From Enterobacter bugandensis (GTDB taxonomy: Bacteria; Pseudomonadota; Gammaproteobacteria; Enterobacterales; Enterobacteriaceae): DNA of 64,000 bases. The notes beneath the pieces were generated by a model that saw nothing but the letters and a program-made list of their open reading frames with translations, searched no databases and was not told the origin of the DNA. The stretch is taken from positions 2,604,001 through 2,668,000 of the forward strand of contig NZ_LT992502.1 of NCBI RefSeq assembly GCF_900324475.1, written 5' to 3'. Shown here piece by piece: positions 47,650 through 60,844 of this stretch. Each line of letters starts with the position of its first letter. Position 1 is the stretch's first letter. The translations under genes and the position numbers were made by a program.

Positions 47650-47787
47650 TTCGTCTGAGAGGATTCCTATCCATCCTTTAAGAGTTTTTACCTGTTTAAC
47701 CTGCCGTAAAGTCGTAAAATTAATGTTAGCGATATAACAGGAAGTGACTATCACCTGCGTGATTACGTAACGCCTGCGCGACCAGCT

Positions 47788-47850
47788 TTCACGGAAAAAA
47801 GAATTGAGTATTCATTTTGACTATACTCAATGTGTACATCTTTCCGTGAA
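47788..47850 (+). promoter_or_regulatory. osmB promoter inside nested inverted repeats
   Basis: CTATACT at 47821-47827 (C at -13) fits a sigma-S -10 element and would start near 47834; no -35 is visible. The -10 sits in a 9-base inverted repeat ATTGAGTAT / ATACTCAAT (47803-47831), itself inside a 10-base repeat TTCACGGAAA / TTTCCGTGAA (47788-47850). Both share nearly the same centre. Confidence 0.6.
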
Positions 47851-47873
47851 TCGATAATTCAGGAGAAAGTATT

Positions 47874-48092
47874 ATGACCTTAACCAGCAAAAAATTAGCC
47901 GCCGCTGTTCTGGCAATCACTGTAGCAATGTCCCTGAGCGCGTGCTCTAACTGGTCTAAACGTGACCGTAACACCGCAATTGGCGCCGGTGCTGGTGCGC
48001 TCGGTGGTGCAGTATTAACGGATGGTAGTACGCTGGGTACATTAGGCGGCGCTGCTGTCGGTGGTATTATCGGTCACCAGGTTGGCAAATAA
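47874..48092 (+). CDS. osmB: Osmotically induced lipoprotein OsmB
   Basis: A 72-residue outer membrane lipoprotein induced by osmotic stress and stationary phase in E. coli. The lipobox is LSAC, with the lipidated cysteine at residue 24. The mature part is a glycine-rich (Gly-zipper) segment, GAGAGALGGAVL and GGAAVGGIIGHQVG. It has AGGAGAAAG before the ATG and its own terminator. Confidence 0.96.
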   Translation: MTLTSKKLAAAVLAITVAMSLSACSNWSKRDRNTAIGAGAGALGGAVLTDGSTLGTLGGAAVGGIIGHQVGK

Positions 48093-48166
48093 TTATTCTA
48101 TCAGCCTTCCCGCTAAGGCGATTTAGCATCGCATTTCAGGTCTGACTAACGCACGTATATAACACG

Positions 48167-48196
48167 AGCCACGGCATTTGCCGTGGCTTATTTATT
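48167..48196 (+). terminator. Terminator of osmB
   Basis: Perfect 9-base stem AGCCACGGC / GCCGTGGCT with an ATTT loop, then TATTTATTT. Confidence 0.85.
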
Positions 48197-48523
48197 TTAG
48201 CCGCCTGCCAGTTTTACTTTCATGCCTTTGGCTTCAAGGAGCGATTTAATTAAATCGCGTTTATCACCCTGAATTTCGATAATGCCGTCCTTCACGGCGC
48301 CGCCGCAGCCACATTTTTTCTTCAACTCTGCTGCCAGCTTGTTCAGCTCCGCATCATCCAGATCAATCCCGGAGATCAGGCAGACCCCCTTTCCTTTTCG
48401 CCCGCTGGTCTGACGCTGGATACGAACAATACCGTCACCTTTCGGACGTTCTGCTTTCGTGTTCGGTTCGTCTATGCGCCCGCTTTCCGTCGAGTAGACC
48501 AGCCGACTGTTGGAATCAGTCAT
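48197..48523 (-). CDS. yciH: YciH, SUI1/eIF1-like translation factor
   Basis: A 108-residue SUI1-domain protein, homologue of eukaryotic eIF1. It may help reject weak initiation complexes under stress. The conserved core is [19 protein letters not shown] followed by [15 protein letters not shown]. It overlaps the pyrF stop by 4 bases, so the two are coupled. Confidence 0.94.
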   Translation of the reverse strand: MTDSNSRLVYSTESGRIDEPNTKAERPKGDGIVRIQRQTSGRKGKGVCLISGIDLDDAELNKLAAELKKKCGCGGAVKDGIIEIQGDKRDLIKSLLEAKGMKVKLAGG

Positions 48524-49260
48524 TGCGCCCCCTTTTTCAGTGATGCGTTGATAGCCTTGAGCGTCTCCGCCGGGTTAGCAGACTGCGTCACCGGCCGGCC
48601 GATAACCATGTAGTCAACGCCTGCTGCCAGCGCTTGCTCAGGCGTCATAATGCGTCGCTGATCGCCCACGTCGCTGCCAGCAGGACGAATGCCTGGCGTG
48701 ACCAGTTTAAAATCTTTGCCCAACTCTGACTTAAAGCGTACCGCTTCCTGCGCGGAGCAAACGACGCCATCGAGACCACAGCTCTGCGTCAGACGCGCGA
48801 GACGCTCGGCGTGCCCGGCAGGTGACAACGTCACGCCAAGGTCGCGCAAGTCGCTGTCGTCCATGCTGGTCAGCACGGTAACCGCAATCAGTAATGGCGC
48901 ATCGTTGCCGAACGGCAGGAGTGCTTCGCGAGCGGCTGTCATCATTCTCGCCCCGCCCGACGCGTGGACGTTGACCATCCATACACCCAGTTCCGCAGCG
49001 GCGGCAACCGCGTGCGCCGTGGTGTTCGGGATATCATGGAATTTGAGATCGAGGAAGACATCGAAACCGCGCTGCTGCAGATCGCGGACAATTTGCGGTC
49101 CAAACAGCGTGAACATCTCTTTACCAACTTTCAGACGACAATCGCGAGGATCGATACCGTCGACAAAGGCCAGCGCTGCGTCACGCTTATTGTAATCAAG
49201 CGCAACAACAACAGGAGAATCCGTAATAACGCGGGAAGTGGAGGAAGTAACAGACGTCAT
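48520..49260 (-). CDS. pyrF: Orotidine 5'-phosphate decarboxylase
   Basis: Last step of UMP synthesis, TIM-barrel decarboxylase of 246 residues. The catalytic Lys-Asp network is in [12 protein letters not shown], with [10 protein letters not shown] at the first strand and [17 protein letters not shown] near the phosphate site. The frame is open to 49353, but the ATG at 49260 (MTSVTSSTS) has AAGGG upstream and matches the K-12 length. Confidence 0.96.
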   Translation of the reverse strand: MTSVTSSTSRVITDSPVVVALDYNKRDAALAFVDGIDPRDCRLKVGKEMFTLFGPQIVRDLQQRGFDVFLDLKFHDIPNTTAHAVAAAAELGVWMVNVHASGGARMMTAAREALLPFGNDAPLLIAVTVLTSMDDSDLRDLGVTLSPAGHAERLARLTQSCGLDGVVCSAQEAVRFKSELGKDFKLVTPGIRPAGSDVGDQRRIMTPEQALAAGVDYMVIGRPVTQSANPAETLKAINASLKKGAQ

Positions 49261-49446
49261 GACCAGCCCTTTTCGTCTATGGGCGCGCAGCGGCGCGGAA
49301 CAGATAAACGGCCTGCATTCTACCTGCCGTCGCCGCAAATTGACAGAATCCATTTATGCCCCTGCCAGGCCAGCAAGCCGCACGGTGTTGAGAAAGCAGT
49401 AAAAGCCATCAGTATGTTGTAACTAAAATGAAGGCTTTTAAAAAAA

Positions 49447-50616
49447 TTACTGCCCATCCAGGCCGCGAATTGGCTTGATGGTGGACCAGGCCCGGCAGGA
49501 CGGACAATGCCAGTAGAGCGTGTAGGCGGTAAAACCACACTTCTGGCAACGGTAGCGCGGCTTGCTGCGCACCTGCTCGCCAACCATGTCGCGCAGTACC
49601 ATCAGACTCTCTTTCGCGCGCCCTTCTTCCGCATCGTTCAGATGGTAGTCCATCAGCTTGTGGAATACGCGCATCGTGGGATGACGTTGCAGCTGACGGG
49701 TAATATAAACCTGTGCGGTGTCGCTCCCCTCATACTGCTCAACCACGTCAGAGAGCATCAGCTCAGCGGTCGCGCCGGTATTCTCTTCCACGCAACGACG
49801 CAGAAATGCTACCCACTCTTCCTGCTTGTCCAGCTGCTGATAGCAGGTTTGCAGCATTTCAAGCGTTTCGCTGACCAGCTCTTTGTCCTGGTCAATCACC
49901 CGCATCAGGCTTTCAACGGCTTTAGCGTAGTCGCCGCTGGCCATAAAAACGCGCCCCATCATGATAGAGATACGCGCGCTATTGCGGTCCGCGGCGGCGC
50001 CTTTCTTGAGTAACGCCATGGCTTTGTCCATGTCGTCGTTGCCCATCTGCTGAAGGGCAAGCTCGCAGTAGAAATGCGCAATTTCAACGCGCTGCTTGTC
50101 TTTGCCCAGCTTCACCAGACGTTCGGCCGTATCAATGGCTTTCTGCCAGTCGCTGGTGGCCTGGTAAATCTGCAGTAACTGCTGCAACGCGCCGATACGG
50201 AAATCCGTTTCATCCACTAGCTGTGTGAACATATCTTCAGCGCGATCGTACAGCCCCGCGGCCATATAGTCTCGGCCCAGCTGTTGTACCGCCAGGAGAC
50301 GTTGTTCGTAGGTCAGGGAGGCGCTTTCCATCAGGGTCTGGTGGATACGGATAGCGCGGTCAACCTCGCCGCGCGAGCGGAACAGGTTACCGAGAGTGAG
50401 GTGGGCTTCGACGGTCCCCGTATCCTCTTTCAGCATATCGAGGAACAGGTCTACCGCTTTGTCCTGCTGATTGCTCAGGAGGAAGTTCACCCCCGCAACG
50501 TAGTCGCGGGAGAGTCGGTTAGCCTCATCCTGTTTCGTTTGTTGCGCACTTCTGCGGCCCATATACCAGCCATAGGCTGCGGCTACAGGCAAAAGCAGAA
50601 ACAACAACTCCAGCAT
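49447..50616 (-). CDS. lapB: LapB (YciM), regulator of lipopolysaccharide synthesis
   Basis: A 389-residue inner membrane protein that guides LpxC to FtsH for degradation and so sets the level of lipopolysaccharide. An N-terminal membrane anchor (about 1-18, LFLLLPVAAAYGWYM) is followed by TPR repeats (about 35-350) and a C-terminal rubredoxin-like metal site with four cysteines in CQKCGFTAYTLYWHCPSC. It pairs with lapA, 6 bases upstream. Confidence 0.96.
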   Translation of the reverse strand: MLELLFLLLPVAAAYGWYMGRRSAQQTKQDEANRLSRDYVAGVNFLLSNQQDKAVDLFLDMLKEDTGTVEAHLTLGNLFRSRGEVDRAIRIHQTLMESASLTYEQRLLAVQQLGRDYMAAGLYDRAEDMFTQLVDETDFRIGALQQLLQIYQATSDWQKAIDTAERLVKLGKDKQRVEIAHFYCELALQQMGNDDMDKAMALLKKGAAADRNSARISIMMGRVFMASGDYAKAVESLMRVIDQDKELVSETLEMLQTCYQQLDKQEEWVAFLRRCVEENTGATAELMLSDVVEQYEGSDTAQVYITRQLQRHPTMRVFHKLMDYHLNDAEEGRAKESLMVLRDMVGEQVRSKPRYRCQKCGFTAYTLYWHCPSCRAWSTIKPIRGLDGQ

Positions 50617-50622
50617 AGTCGA

Positions 50623-50931
50623 TTATTCCTTCACGACCGGCACACCTGAACTTTCCGGCAAGTCGGACGCAGGCGCAATGTGCTGTTCAAGTCGTTTAAT
50701 TTTACGTTCAGCGCGCGCAAGAGAAACACGAACTTTCAACCAGAAAAGACCGCAAACCAGCCAGCCGATGGCAAAGCCTGCAGCAAATAAGACCGCCAGC
50801 AGGCTGGAGACCCGATACTCACCCTGCGCCAGCAGATAGTTAAACGTCACCTGTTGATCGTTTTGTGCACCCAATGTGACTGAAATGACAAAAATCGCCA
50901 ATACCAGTAAGAAAATGAGTAAATATTTCAC
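50623..50931 (-). CDS. lapA: LapA (YciS), inner membrane partner of LapB
   Basis: A 102-residue protein with two membrane segments (LLIFLLVLAIFVISVTLGA and LLAVLFAAGFAIGWLVCGLF) and a C-terminal coiled coil (LARAERKIKRLEQH). It works with LapB in lipopolysaccharide control. The start is a GTG at 50931 (VKYLLIF read as Met), 4 bases after GGAAG, as in K-12; the longer frame to 50955 is not needed. Confidence 0.93.
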   Translation of the reverse strand: MKYLLIFLLVLAIFVISVTLGAQNDQQVTFNYLLAQGEYRVSSLLAVLFAAGFAIGWLVCGLFWLKVRVSLARAERKIKRLEQHIAPASDLPESSGVPVVKE

Positions 50932-51079
50932 ATTACTTCCCGTTATGTGGTTCAAGCGAATAAAGTGTGTTCAACTTACCGCAATCAGCCTTATAAACTA
51001 CCATTTTAGCGACGGGCGCGAAACGGAAAAAGTAACGCGCACGTCATGGATTTATGGGCAAAATGCACAATATCAACCG

Positions 51080-51847
51080 TCAGGCGTCGCTTTGCTCCCT
51101 TTCGGCGATCTCTTCTTTCTCTTCAGGTGGTGGCGTGAGCGGGCCGCAGAACCGTTCTGCAAGCCAGGTTGCCAGCGTCACCAGCATCCAGGAGATCAGC
51201 GTAGCGACCACCAGATCCCGCGGCCAGTGCATTCCCAGCAGCAAGCGGCTGCCCATCACCCCTGTCGCCCAAACCAGTAAAATCGCGATGGTCATGGTGC
51301 GACGTCGAGGCCAAAGCAGCCCAACGCCCAGCAACGCCCAACTGGCTGCAAACATCGTATGGCCGGAAGGAAACGCGAATCCCGTCTCTTTTTGCCAGTG
51401 CTTACGCAGGAACTTTGGAATATCTTCCTGTTCTGAAAGCTGTTCTTTCACCAGCGCGCCGCGATCTTTACGCTTTAAATTGTAGAACTCATCCACCGGA
51501 ACATGGTGCGCTTTTTCCAGCCAGACGACAAAAGGTCTTGGCTCCTGAACGTGATCCTTCACCCAGGACTTCACGCCCTGTCCAATAACGATCGCGCCAC
51601 CGAGGATAGCAAAGAGCATCAACGCCGCGCGCAGTCGAAAGCGCAGGCACCACAAGAACCAGCCGCAGAGGATAACGTGGGTAATAATTCCCCACGGCTG
51701 CGTGACCGTCTCCGTTACCCAGTATAACGTTTTCAGCCACGTGGCATTCTGCCCCGGCTGCCACACCCAGCCGGAGACCCACACGGCCAAAGGCATAATC
51801 AGTAAAATGGCCGCGCCTGCTGCCGTACGTCTGGCGATTGAAAGCAT
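51080..51847 (-). CDS. pgpB: Phosphatidylglycerophosphatase B
   Basis: PAP2-type membrane phosphatase of 255 residues acting on phosphatidylglycerol phosphate and undecaprenyl pyrophosphate. Several membrane segments flank the motifs KDHVQEPRP, AFPSGH and SRLLLGMHWPRD, the three PAP2 signature blocks with their catalytic histidines. The ATG at 51847 is 5 bases after AGGAG; the frame extends to 51880. Divergent from ribA. Confidence 0.95.
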   Translation of the reverse strand: MLSIARRTAAGAAILLIMPLAVWVSGWVWQPGQNATWLKTLYWVTETVTQPWGIITHVILCGWFLWCLRFRLRAALMLFAILGGAIVIGQGVKSWVKDHVQEPRPFVVWLEKAHHVPVDEFYNLKRKDRGALVKEQLSEQEDIPKFLRKHWQKETGFAFPSGHTMFAASWALLGVGLLWPRRRTMTIAILLVWATGVMGSRLLLGMHWPRDLVVATLISWMLVTLATWLAERFCGPLTPPPEEKEEIAEREQSDA

Positions 51848-52044
51848 GTCTTCTCCTTTTTCGCTAAGCCTCACAATCATAACTGAAATTCATTCGATGG
51901 GTGGATATGTCGGATCGTGCGTTTAACGTTCATATAGCATGGCGCCCATTAGGCGAACGTGCTGAGCTTGTGGCAAAATGGACAAATACAGAAAGCAAAA
52001 CAGGCGCAAGGCACGAAACGTGTCAGCCTACTCTGGAGAATCAC

Positions 52045-52635
52045 ATGCAGCTTAAACGTGTGGCAGAAGCCAAACTGCCAACCCCATGGGGCGATTTCCT
52101 GATGGTGGGGTTTGAAGAACTGGCAACCGGACAGGATCATGTCGCGCTGGTCTACGGCGACATTTCAGGGCAGACGCCGGTGCTGTCCCGCGTCCATTCG
52201 GAGTGTCTGACCGGCGACGCGTTGTTCAGCCTGCGCTGTGATTGCGGTTTCCAGCTCGAAGCTGCCCTTACCCATATTGCCGAAGAAGGCCGCGGCGTGC
52301 TGCTCTATCACCGTCAGGAAGGTCGTAACATTGGTCTGCTGAATAAAATCCGCGCTTACGCGCTGCAGGACCAGGGCTACGATACGGTGGAAGCCAACCA
52401 CCAGCTCGGTTTTGCCGCCGATGAACGTGATTTCACCCTCTGCGCCGATATGTTCAAGCTGCTGGGCGTGGACGAGGTTCGCCTGCTGACCAATAATCCC
52501 AAAAAGGTGGAAATCCTCACCGAAGCCGGGATCAACATCGTCGAGCGCGTACCGCTGATTGTCGGCCGCAACCCGAAAAATGCCCACTATCTTGATACCA
52601 AGGCGGCTAAAATGGGCCATCTTCTGAAAGAGTGA
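52045..52635 (+). CDS. ribA: GTP cyclohydrolase II
   Basis: First committed enzyme of riboflavin synthesis, 196 residues: opens GTP and releases formate and pyrophosphate. Zinc ligands are the cysteines in [26 protein letters not shown]-like [11 protein letters not shown] holds the substrate-contact arginine. The ATG at 52045 ([10 protein letters not shown]) follows CTGGAG and matches K-12; the upstream frame from 51901 is not coding. Confidence 0.97.
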   Translation: MQLKRVAEAKLPTPWGDFLMVGFEELATGQDHVALVYGDISGQTPVLSRVHSECLTGDALFSLRCDCGFQLEAALTHIAEEGRGVLLYHRQEGRNIGLLNKIRAYALQDQGYDTVEANHQLGFAADERDFTLCADMFKLLGVDEVRLLTNNPKKVEILTEAGINIVERVPLIVGRNPKNAHYLDTKAAKMGHLLKE

Positions 52636-52640
52636 AAGTA

Positions 52641-52670
52641 AAAAGCCCGGCACAGATGCCGGGCTTTTTT
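52641..52670. terminator. Bidirectional terminator between ribA and acnA
   Basis: Stem AAAAGCCCGGC / GCCGGGCTTTT with a 6-base loop and an A-run/T-run on the two sides. Confidence 0.92.
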
Positions 52671-52672
52671 TA

Positions 52673-55348
<2,676 letters not shown>

Positions 55349-55479
55349 AAGCTCCTCCTTAATTACAGAGATGTCCTGACAATCATCAGGGCCGTAATTA
55401 AAGATAACACAAAGATGTCGTAACGTTTTGATAACAACCCAAATTGATAAATTTAGGAATGGTCCAGAGGAGGGTAAAA

Positions 55480-55504
55480 CAAAAAACCCCGCCGCAGCGA
55501 GGTT
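55480..55504 (-). terminator. Terminator of the ymiA-yciX-ymiC group
   Basis: On the minus strand AACCTCGC, loop TGCG, GCGGGGTT, then a T-run. It separates ymiC from acnA. Confidence 0.85.
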
Positions 55505-55511
55505 TTATGAT

Positions 55512-55613
55512 TTAGTGGACGGCCAGCCAGATGAGCTGACTCCAGAACAGAATCGACAGGGTAAAAACGCCGATCCATGACCAGTATTTTTGAGACATCA
55601 TGTTATTCATCAT
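55512..55613 (-). CDS. ymiC: YmiC, single-span small membrane protein
   Basis: A 33-residue protein, or 32 from the second ATG of ATGATG: MMNNMMSQKYWSW, then IGVFTLSILFWSQLIWLAVH. It has one hydrophobic helix and resembles the K-12 small protein YmiC in position and pattern (Trp-rich KYWSW, then LFW..L.W). Function unknown. The ribosome-binding site is weak. It lies before a terminator in the same direction as yciX and ymiA. Confidence 0.7.
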   Translation of the reverse strand: MMNNMMSQKYWSWIGVFTLSILFWSQLIWLAVH

Positions 55614-55747
55614 AGGGACACCAGGCATTATTTATTAAACATTCCGAGGCAGGTCCTCGTGCTATATTGCTGATGTGTATTTATTAAAGAGTACAAAGGC
55701 GCATAGTCATTATTCAGACTAACTGCATCATTACGCAATAAACTAAA

Positions 55748-55918
55748 TTATTGTTTTTTGGGTTCGTCTTCCGCGAACACATCAATAAAAGCCTGCTGCT
55801 GCGGCGTCAGTTTCCAGGATGCTGGCACTGCTGTTGCAGGCGCTTTGCGTCCCTTGTGAACAGTGTCATGATGCTGACACATCCGCTTTGCCGTTTCTGT
55901 ACGTACCGTCACTGCCAT
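55748..55918 (-). CDS. yciX: YciX-like small protein
   Basis: A 56-residue soluble protein with a basic, cysteine- and histidine-containing N-terminal half (TAKRMCQHHDTVHKGRK) and an acidic end (FIDVFAEDEPKK). The ATG at 55918 is used; a TTG four codons earlier overlaps ymiA. It follows the ymiA stop by 2 bases. In K-12 yciX is annotated as broken; here the frame is intact. Function unknown. Confidence 0.65.
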   Translation of the reverse strand: MAVTVRTETAKRMCQHHDTVHKGRKAPATAVPASWKLTPQQQAFIDVFAEDEPKKQ

Positions 55919-55920
55919 AT

Positions 55921-56061
55921 TCAACCCCAATATTTCCAGGCCAGGAGAGCAACCATCACCCAGAACAGGGCGGAAACGAGAAAGACCGCCAGCCAGGCTT
56001 TACGCTTGAGCGCAGGATCCCTTTGCGGTTCTTCACTTCCTGAAGGCATTGCTAACCTCAT
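55921..56061 (-). CDS. ymiA: YmiA, small membrane protein
   Basis: A 46-residue protein, same length as K-12 YmiA: short N terminus with MRLAMPSGSEEP, basic KRKAW, then one membrane segment LAVFLVSALFWVMVALLAW and the end KYWG. Function unknown. First of the ymiA-yciX-ymiC group, upstream of acnA in its direction. The ribosome-binding site is not obvious. Confidence 0.8.
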   Translation of the reverse strand: MRLAMPSGSEEPQRDPALKRKAWLAVFLVSALFWVMVALLAWKYWG

Positions 56062-56399
56062 ACAATCGATATCGCTTATCATTTAGGACCAAACAATTGG
56101 TACAATTAATCATCTGTTGAGATAAATCCTAAAGAAACTTTAGCCGAAAAGCCAGTGAATTTACGCATCAAGAGGCATGAAATATTCAATCTTTTGACCA
56201 GAAATAAATATTTGAAAAGAAAAATTTGCGTAGCCGTTAATTAGTTTCTATTTTTGTCGCCAATTCACGACATTAAAGCCACACAAATTAAAAGGATAAT
56301 GACAATATATGGCAGGGGAAGTGCAGATGATGATAATTCTAATTTAGCTTTAAGCCGATATTTCGGTATCTTTCCCTCAGGGAAAGATACCGGGTGTGA
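56062..56399. other. Gap between ymiA and cysB
   Basis: AT-rich 338-base stretch. It should hold the ymiA promoter; TTGTAC (minus strand) is a weak -35 candidate. An ACCAA / TTGGT inverted repeat lies at about 56095. The 13-base hairpin at 56364-56392 is next to the cysB stop. No coding gene is supported. Confidence 0.4.
56364..56392. terminator. 13-base perfect hairpin after cysB
   Basis: CGGTATCTTTCCC / GGGAAAGATACCG with a 3-base loop, 7 bases past the cysB stop. No T-run follows on the minus strand. Confidence 0.55.
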
Positions 56400-57389
<990 letters not shown>

Positions 57390-57508
57390 TTAGCGCACGC
57401 GGTCAATCGCTTAAGACGATTTGATAATAAAAAAAGGGTTAACTATAACCACTATATCACTTATAGCCTGACTGTATAGTACGGAACAAAAAATAATAAT
57501 AAGGTAAT

Positions 57509-57535
57509 AAAAAAGGGCCGGAAGTCCGGCCCTTT
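57509..57535 (-). terminator. Terminator of topA
   Basis: On the minus strand AAAGGGCCGGA / TCCGGCCCTTT, then a T-run (A residues at 57508-57514). Confidence 0.9.
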
Positions 57536-57561
57536 CACGGGTAAGCTACGGTTAAGAAAGA

Positions 57562-60159
57562 TTATTTCTTGCCTTCAACCCATTTGCCATCGACAAAGAA
57601 GGCGGACCATCCGGTCGCTTTACCCTCTTTCTCTGCCGCAACGTACTGCTGCTTCGTTTTACGGCTAAAACGGACCACCGTCTTATTGCCTTCAGGATCC
57701 TGCTGTGGCGCATCGGCCAGATAACGCAGCTTCTCAGGCAGACGATCGCGGAAGCGATGCAGCTCTTCCACCAGCGGGGCGCGCGTTTCACGCGATTTCG
57801 GGAAGGTGTTGGCGGCCAGGAAGACACCTGCGGCACCATCACGCAGCACGAAGTACGCGTCGGATTTTTCACACGGCAATTCTGGCAGCGGAACCGGATC
57901 TTCCTTCGGCGGAGCAACCTCACCATTGCGCAGAATTTTGCGCGTGTTCTTACACTCGTCGTTGGTGCAGGCCATGTACTTACCGAAACGCCCCATTTTC
58001 AGGTGCATCTCAGAGCCACACTTCTCGCACTCCACAATCGGGCCGTCATAGCCTTTAATGCGGAACTCACCCTCTTCGATCTCATACCCGTCGCACGTTG
58101 GGTTGTTACCACACACGTGCAGCTTACGTTTAGGATCGATCAGATAGCTGTCCATCGCCGTGCCGCATTTTTTGCAGCGGCGTTTCGCGCGCAGGGCGTT
58201 GGTTTCCGCATCATCACCTTCCAGCACGTTGAGAACTTCGTTCTCCGGCACCAGGTTGATGGTTGTTTTGCAGCGCTCTTTTGGTGGCAGCGCATAGCCT
58301 GAACAGCCAAGGAACACGCCCGTTGTCGCAGTACGGATCCCCATCTTGCGGCCGCAGGTCGGGCAGTCGATGCTGGTCAGAACCATCTGGTTAGGCAGCA
58401 TGCCGCCCTCTTCAGGATCTTTCTCCGCTTTCTCAAGCTGGTTGGTAAAGTCGCTAAAGAAGCTATCGAGAACCTTCTTCCACTCCGCCTTGTGACTGGC
58501 CACTTCGTCGAGGCTGTCTTCCATCTGCGCGGTGAAGTCGTAGTTCATCAATTCGCGGAAGTTAGCTTCCAGACGGTCAGTGACAATCTCACCCATTTTT
58601 TCGGCATAGAAACGGCGGTTCTCTACGCGAACGTAACCGCGGTCCTGAATGGTCGAGATGATTGACGCGTAGGTTGACGGACGGCCAATCCCGCGTTTTT
58701 CCAGCTCTTTAACCAACGACGCTTCACTAAAGCGCGCAGGCGGCTTGGTGAAGTGCTGGGCCGGAACCAGGTCGACAAGCGACAACTCGTCGCCTTTGTT
58801 TACCGCAGGCAGCGTACGGTCTTCATCACCTTTACGCAGTGCAGGCATCACTTTCGTCCAGCCGTCGAAGCGCAGGATACGACCGCGCGCTTTCAAACGG
58901 AAATCGCCCGCACCGACGGTCAGCGTAGTGGAATCATATTTCGCTGGCGTCATCTGACACGCGACAAACTGACGCCAGATCAGCTGATACAGCTTCTGGG
59001 CGTCGGCTTCCATATCCTTCAGCGACTCGGCTAAAACAGAGACATCAGAGGGACGAATTGCTTCGTGCGCTTCCTGAGAATTCTCTTTGCTGGCGAACTG
59101 GTTGGCGCTTTCCGGCAGGTATTTTTTACCGAAGTTGTCGCTGATGTAGCCGCGCACCATGTTCACCGCGTCCTGGCTCAGGTTCGTTGAGTCAGTACGC
59201 ATGTAGGTGATGTAACCCGCTTCATACAAGCGCTGGGCCATCATCATGGTTTTCTTCACGCCGTAACCCAGACGAGTGCTCGCCGCCTGTTGCAGTGTGG
59301 ACGTGATAAACGGCGCGCCAGGCTTGCTGCTGGTCGGTTTATCTTCGCGTTCCAGTACCTGATAGCGCGCTTTTTCCAGCAGCGCCACGGCGGCCATGGT
59401 CTGATCGCGGTTTTCAGGACGGAAAGGCTTATCGTTGTGATGGCTTACCTGCAGCGGCAGCGCATCACCGCCCGGGGTGGTGACATTGGCGTCAACTTCC
59501 CAGAACTCTTCCGGCACGAAGGCTTTAATTTCGCGTTCACGCTCAACGACAAGACGCACGGCTACAGACTGCACGCGTCCTGCAGACAGGCCGCGGGCAA
59601 TCTTTTTCCACAGCAGTGGAGAAACCATGTAGCCCACAACGCGGTCCATAAAGCGACGCGCCTGCTGGGCGTTCACACGGTCGATATTCAGCTCGCCCGG
59701 CTTCTCAAACGCCTGACGAATCGCATTCTTTGTAATTTCGTTAAACACTACGCGGCTGTAGCGTTTGTCATCCCCGCCGATCACTTCCCGCAGGTGCCAC
59801 GCAATGGCTTCCCCTTCGCGGTCAAGGTCGGTTGCGAGATAGATGTGGTCTGCTTTTTCAGCCAGCTGCTTCAGCTCGTTAACGACTTTTTCTTTCCCGG
59901 GCAGCACTTCATATTGTGCATCCCAGTTGTGCCATGGGTTAACACCCATGCGGTTGACAAGCGCGCTACGTTCATCCTTTTTAGGCTTTTTAGCCCCTTT
60001 GGTGGAGGTAGAGTCTGCGCTCTTTTTGCTGGCTGAGCCACTGGTCGGCAAATCGCGGATGTGACCAACGCTGGACTTAACCACGTAGTCATTACCCAGA
60101 TACTTATTGATCGTTTTGGCTTTTGCCGGGGACTCAACGATGACGAGAGCTTTACCCAT
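57562..60159 (-). CDS. topA: DNA topoisomerase I
   Basis: Type IA topoisomerase of 865 residues, the K-12 length, that relaxes negative supercoils. The Toprim domain has [15 protein letters not shown] and [10 protein letters not shown]; the active-site tyrosine is in [14 protein letters not shown] (about residue 319). The C-terminal part carries zinc-binding four-cysteine modules (for example [27 protein letters not shown]). I use the ATG at 60159; a GTG two codons earlier overlaps the ribosome-binding site. Confidence 0.98.
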   Translation of the reverse strand: MGKALVIVESPAKAKTINKYLGNDYVVKSSVGHIRDLPTSGSASKKSADSTSTKGAKKPKKDERSALVNRMGVNPWHNWDAQYEVLPGKEKVVNELKQLAEKADHIYLATDLDREGEAIAWHLREVIGGDDKRYSRVVFNEITKNAIRQAFEKPGELNIDRVNAQQARRFMDRVVGYMVSPLLWKKIARGLSAGRVQSVAVRLVVEREREIKAFVPEEFWEVDANVTTPGGDALPLQVSHHNDKPFRPENRDQTMAAVALLEKARYQVLEREDKPTSSKPGAPFITSTLQQAASTRLGYGVKKTMMMAQRLYEAGYITYMRTDSTNLSQDAVNMVRGYISDNFGKKYLPESANQFASKENSQEAHEAIRPSDVSVLAESLKDMEADAQKLYQLIWRQFVACQMTPAKYDSTTLTVGAGDFRLKARGRILRFDGWTKVMPALRKGDEDRTLPAVNKGDELSLVDLVPAQHFTKPPARFSEASLVKELEKRGIGRPSTYASIISTIQDRGYVRVENRRFYAEKMGEIVTDRLEANFRELMNYDFTAQMEDSLDEVASHKAEWKKVLDSFFSDFTNQLEKAEKDPEEGGMLPNQMVLTSIDCPTCGRKMGIRTATTGVFLGCSGYALPPKERCKTTINLVPENEVLNVLEGDDAETNALRAKRRCKKCGTAMDSYLIDPKRKLHVCGNNPTCDGYEIEEGEFRIKGYDGPIVECEKCGSEMHLKMGRFGKYMACTNDECKNTRKILRNGEVAPPKEDPVPLPELPCEKSDAYFVLRDGAAGVFLAANTFPKSRETRAPLVEELHRFRDRLPEKLRYLADAPQQDPEGNKTVVRFSRKTKQQYVAAEKEGKATGWSAFFVDGKWVEGKK

Positions 60160-60558
60160 ATTCACCTTTACCTAATTTAATTCTTCCAGGAATACGCCGC
60201 ACGTTGATTTCCCTTCCGCTGACGACGAGCCAATGATATTGCGACTGCGTCAGGGGATATCAACCCCTATGTCTTACCGAATGTCAGAATGGCGACATCC
60301 AGGTCATTGAGTTTTCGGGTATTTTTCTCACATCTCGTATAATTCGTGACGAATTCCCGGTCGAATGTCAAGCAATTCTGTTGCCAGAATGACGAAAGCG
60401 CACACTCTACCTGATAAAATTCGTTACGCAACTTTATTAGCATGCAAAAGCAAATCCCGCCAACCTGCCCTCTGCATCTTATCCCCTCACATTACAGGGA
60501 AAATTTGCCCCCAAAGCGCCCCCGGCGTAGACTATTGTCACTGTTTAAGGAGTGGATT
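60160..60558. other. Divergent region topA-yciN
   Basis: About 400 bases between divergent genes. It should hold several topA promoters (minus strand), which I could not place. On the plus side TTGCCC (60505-60510), 17 bases and TAGACT (60528-60533) form the yciN promoter. Confidence 0.5.
60505..60533 (+). promoter_or_regulatory. Predicted promoter of yciN
   Basis: TTGCCC and TAGACT with a 17-base spacer, 25 bases before the ATG. Confidence 0.55.
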
Positions 60559-60810
60559 ATGCAGAATACGACCCAACCCATTGACCGAGCCTCTCTGCTT
60601 ATCGAAGCAAACAAGCTTATTCGTGACCATGAAGATACGCTGGCAGGCATTGAAGCCACCGGCGTTGAGCAACGTAATGGCGTGCTGGTTTTCAGCGGCG
60701 AATACTTCCTTGACGAGCAGGGGTTACCGACCCCGAAAAGCACTGCCGTGTTTAATATGTTTAAATACCTGGCGCATACGCTTTCAGAGAAATATCACCT
60801 GGTCGATTAA
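60559..60810 (+). CDS. yciN: YciN family small protein
   Basis: An 83-residue protein matching K-12 YciN in length and sequence ([39 protein letters not shown]). Cytoplasmic, function unknown. AAGGAG lies 8 bases before the ATG at 60559; the longer frame from 60442 is not used. It is terminated with sohB by the palindrome at 60814. Confidence 0.94.
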   Translation: MQNTTQPIDRASLLIEANKLIRDHEDTLAGIEATGVEQRNGVLVFSGEYFLDEQGLPTPKSTAVFNMFKYLAHTLSEKYHLVD

Positions 60811-60813
60811 TGC

Positions 60814-60843
60814 AAAACGCGAGGCATATGCCTCGCGTTTTTG
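60814..60843. terminator. Bidirectional terminator between yciN and sohB
   Basis: Palindromic AAAACGCGAGGCA / TGCCTCGCGTTTT stem with A-run and T-run ends. Confidence 0.92.
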
Positions 60844-60844
60844 T

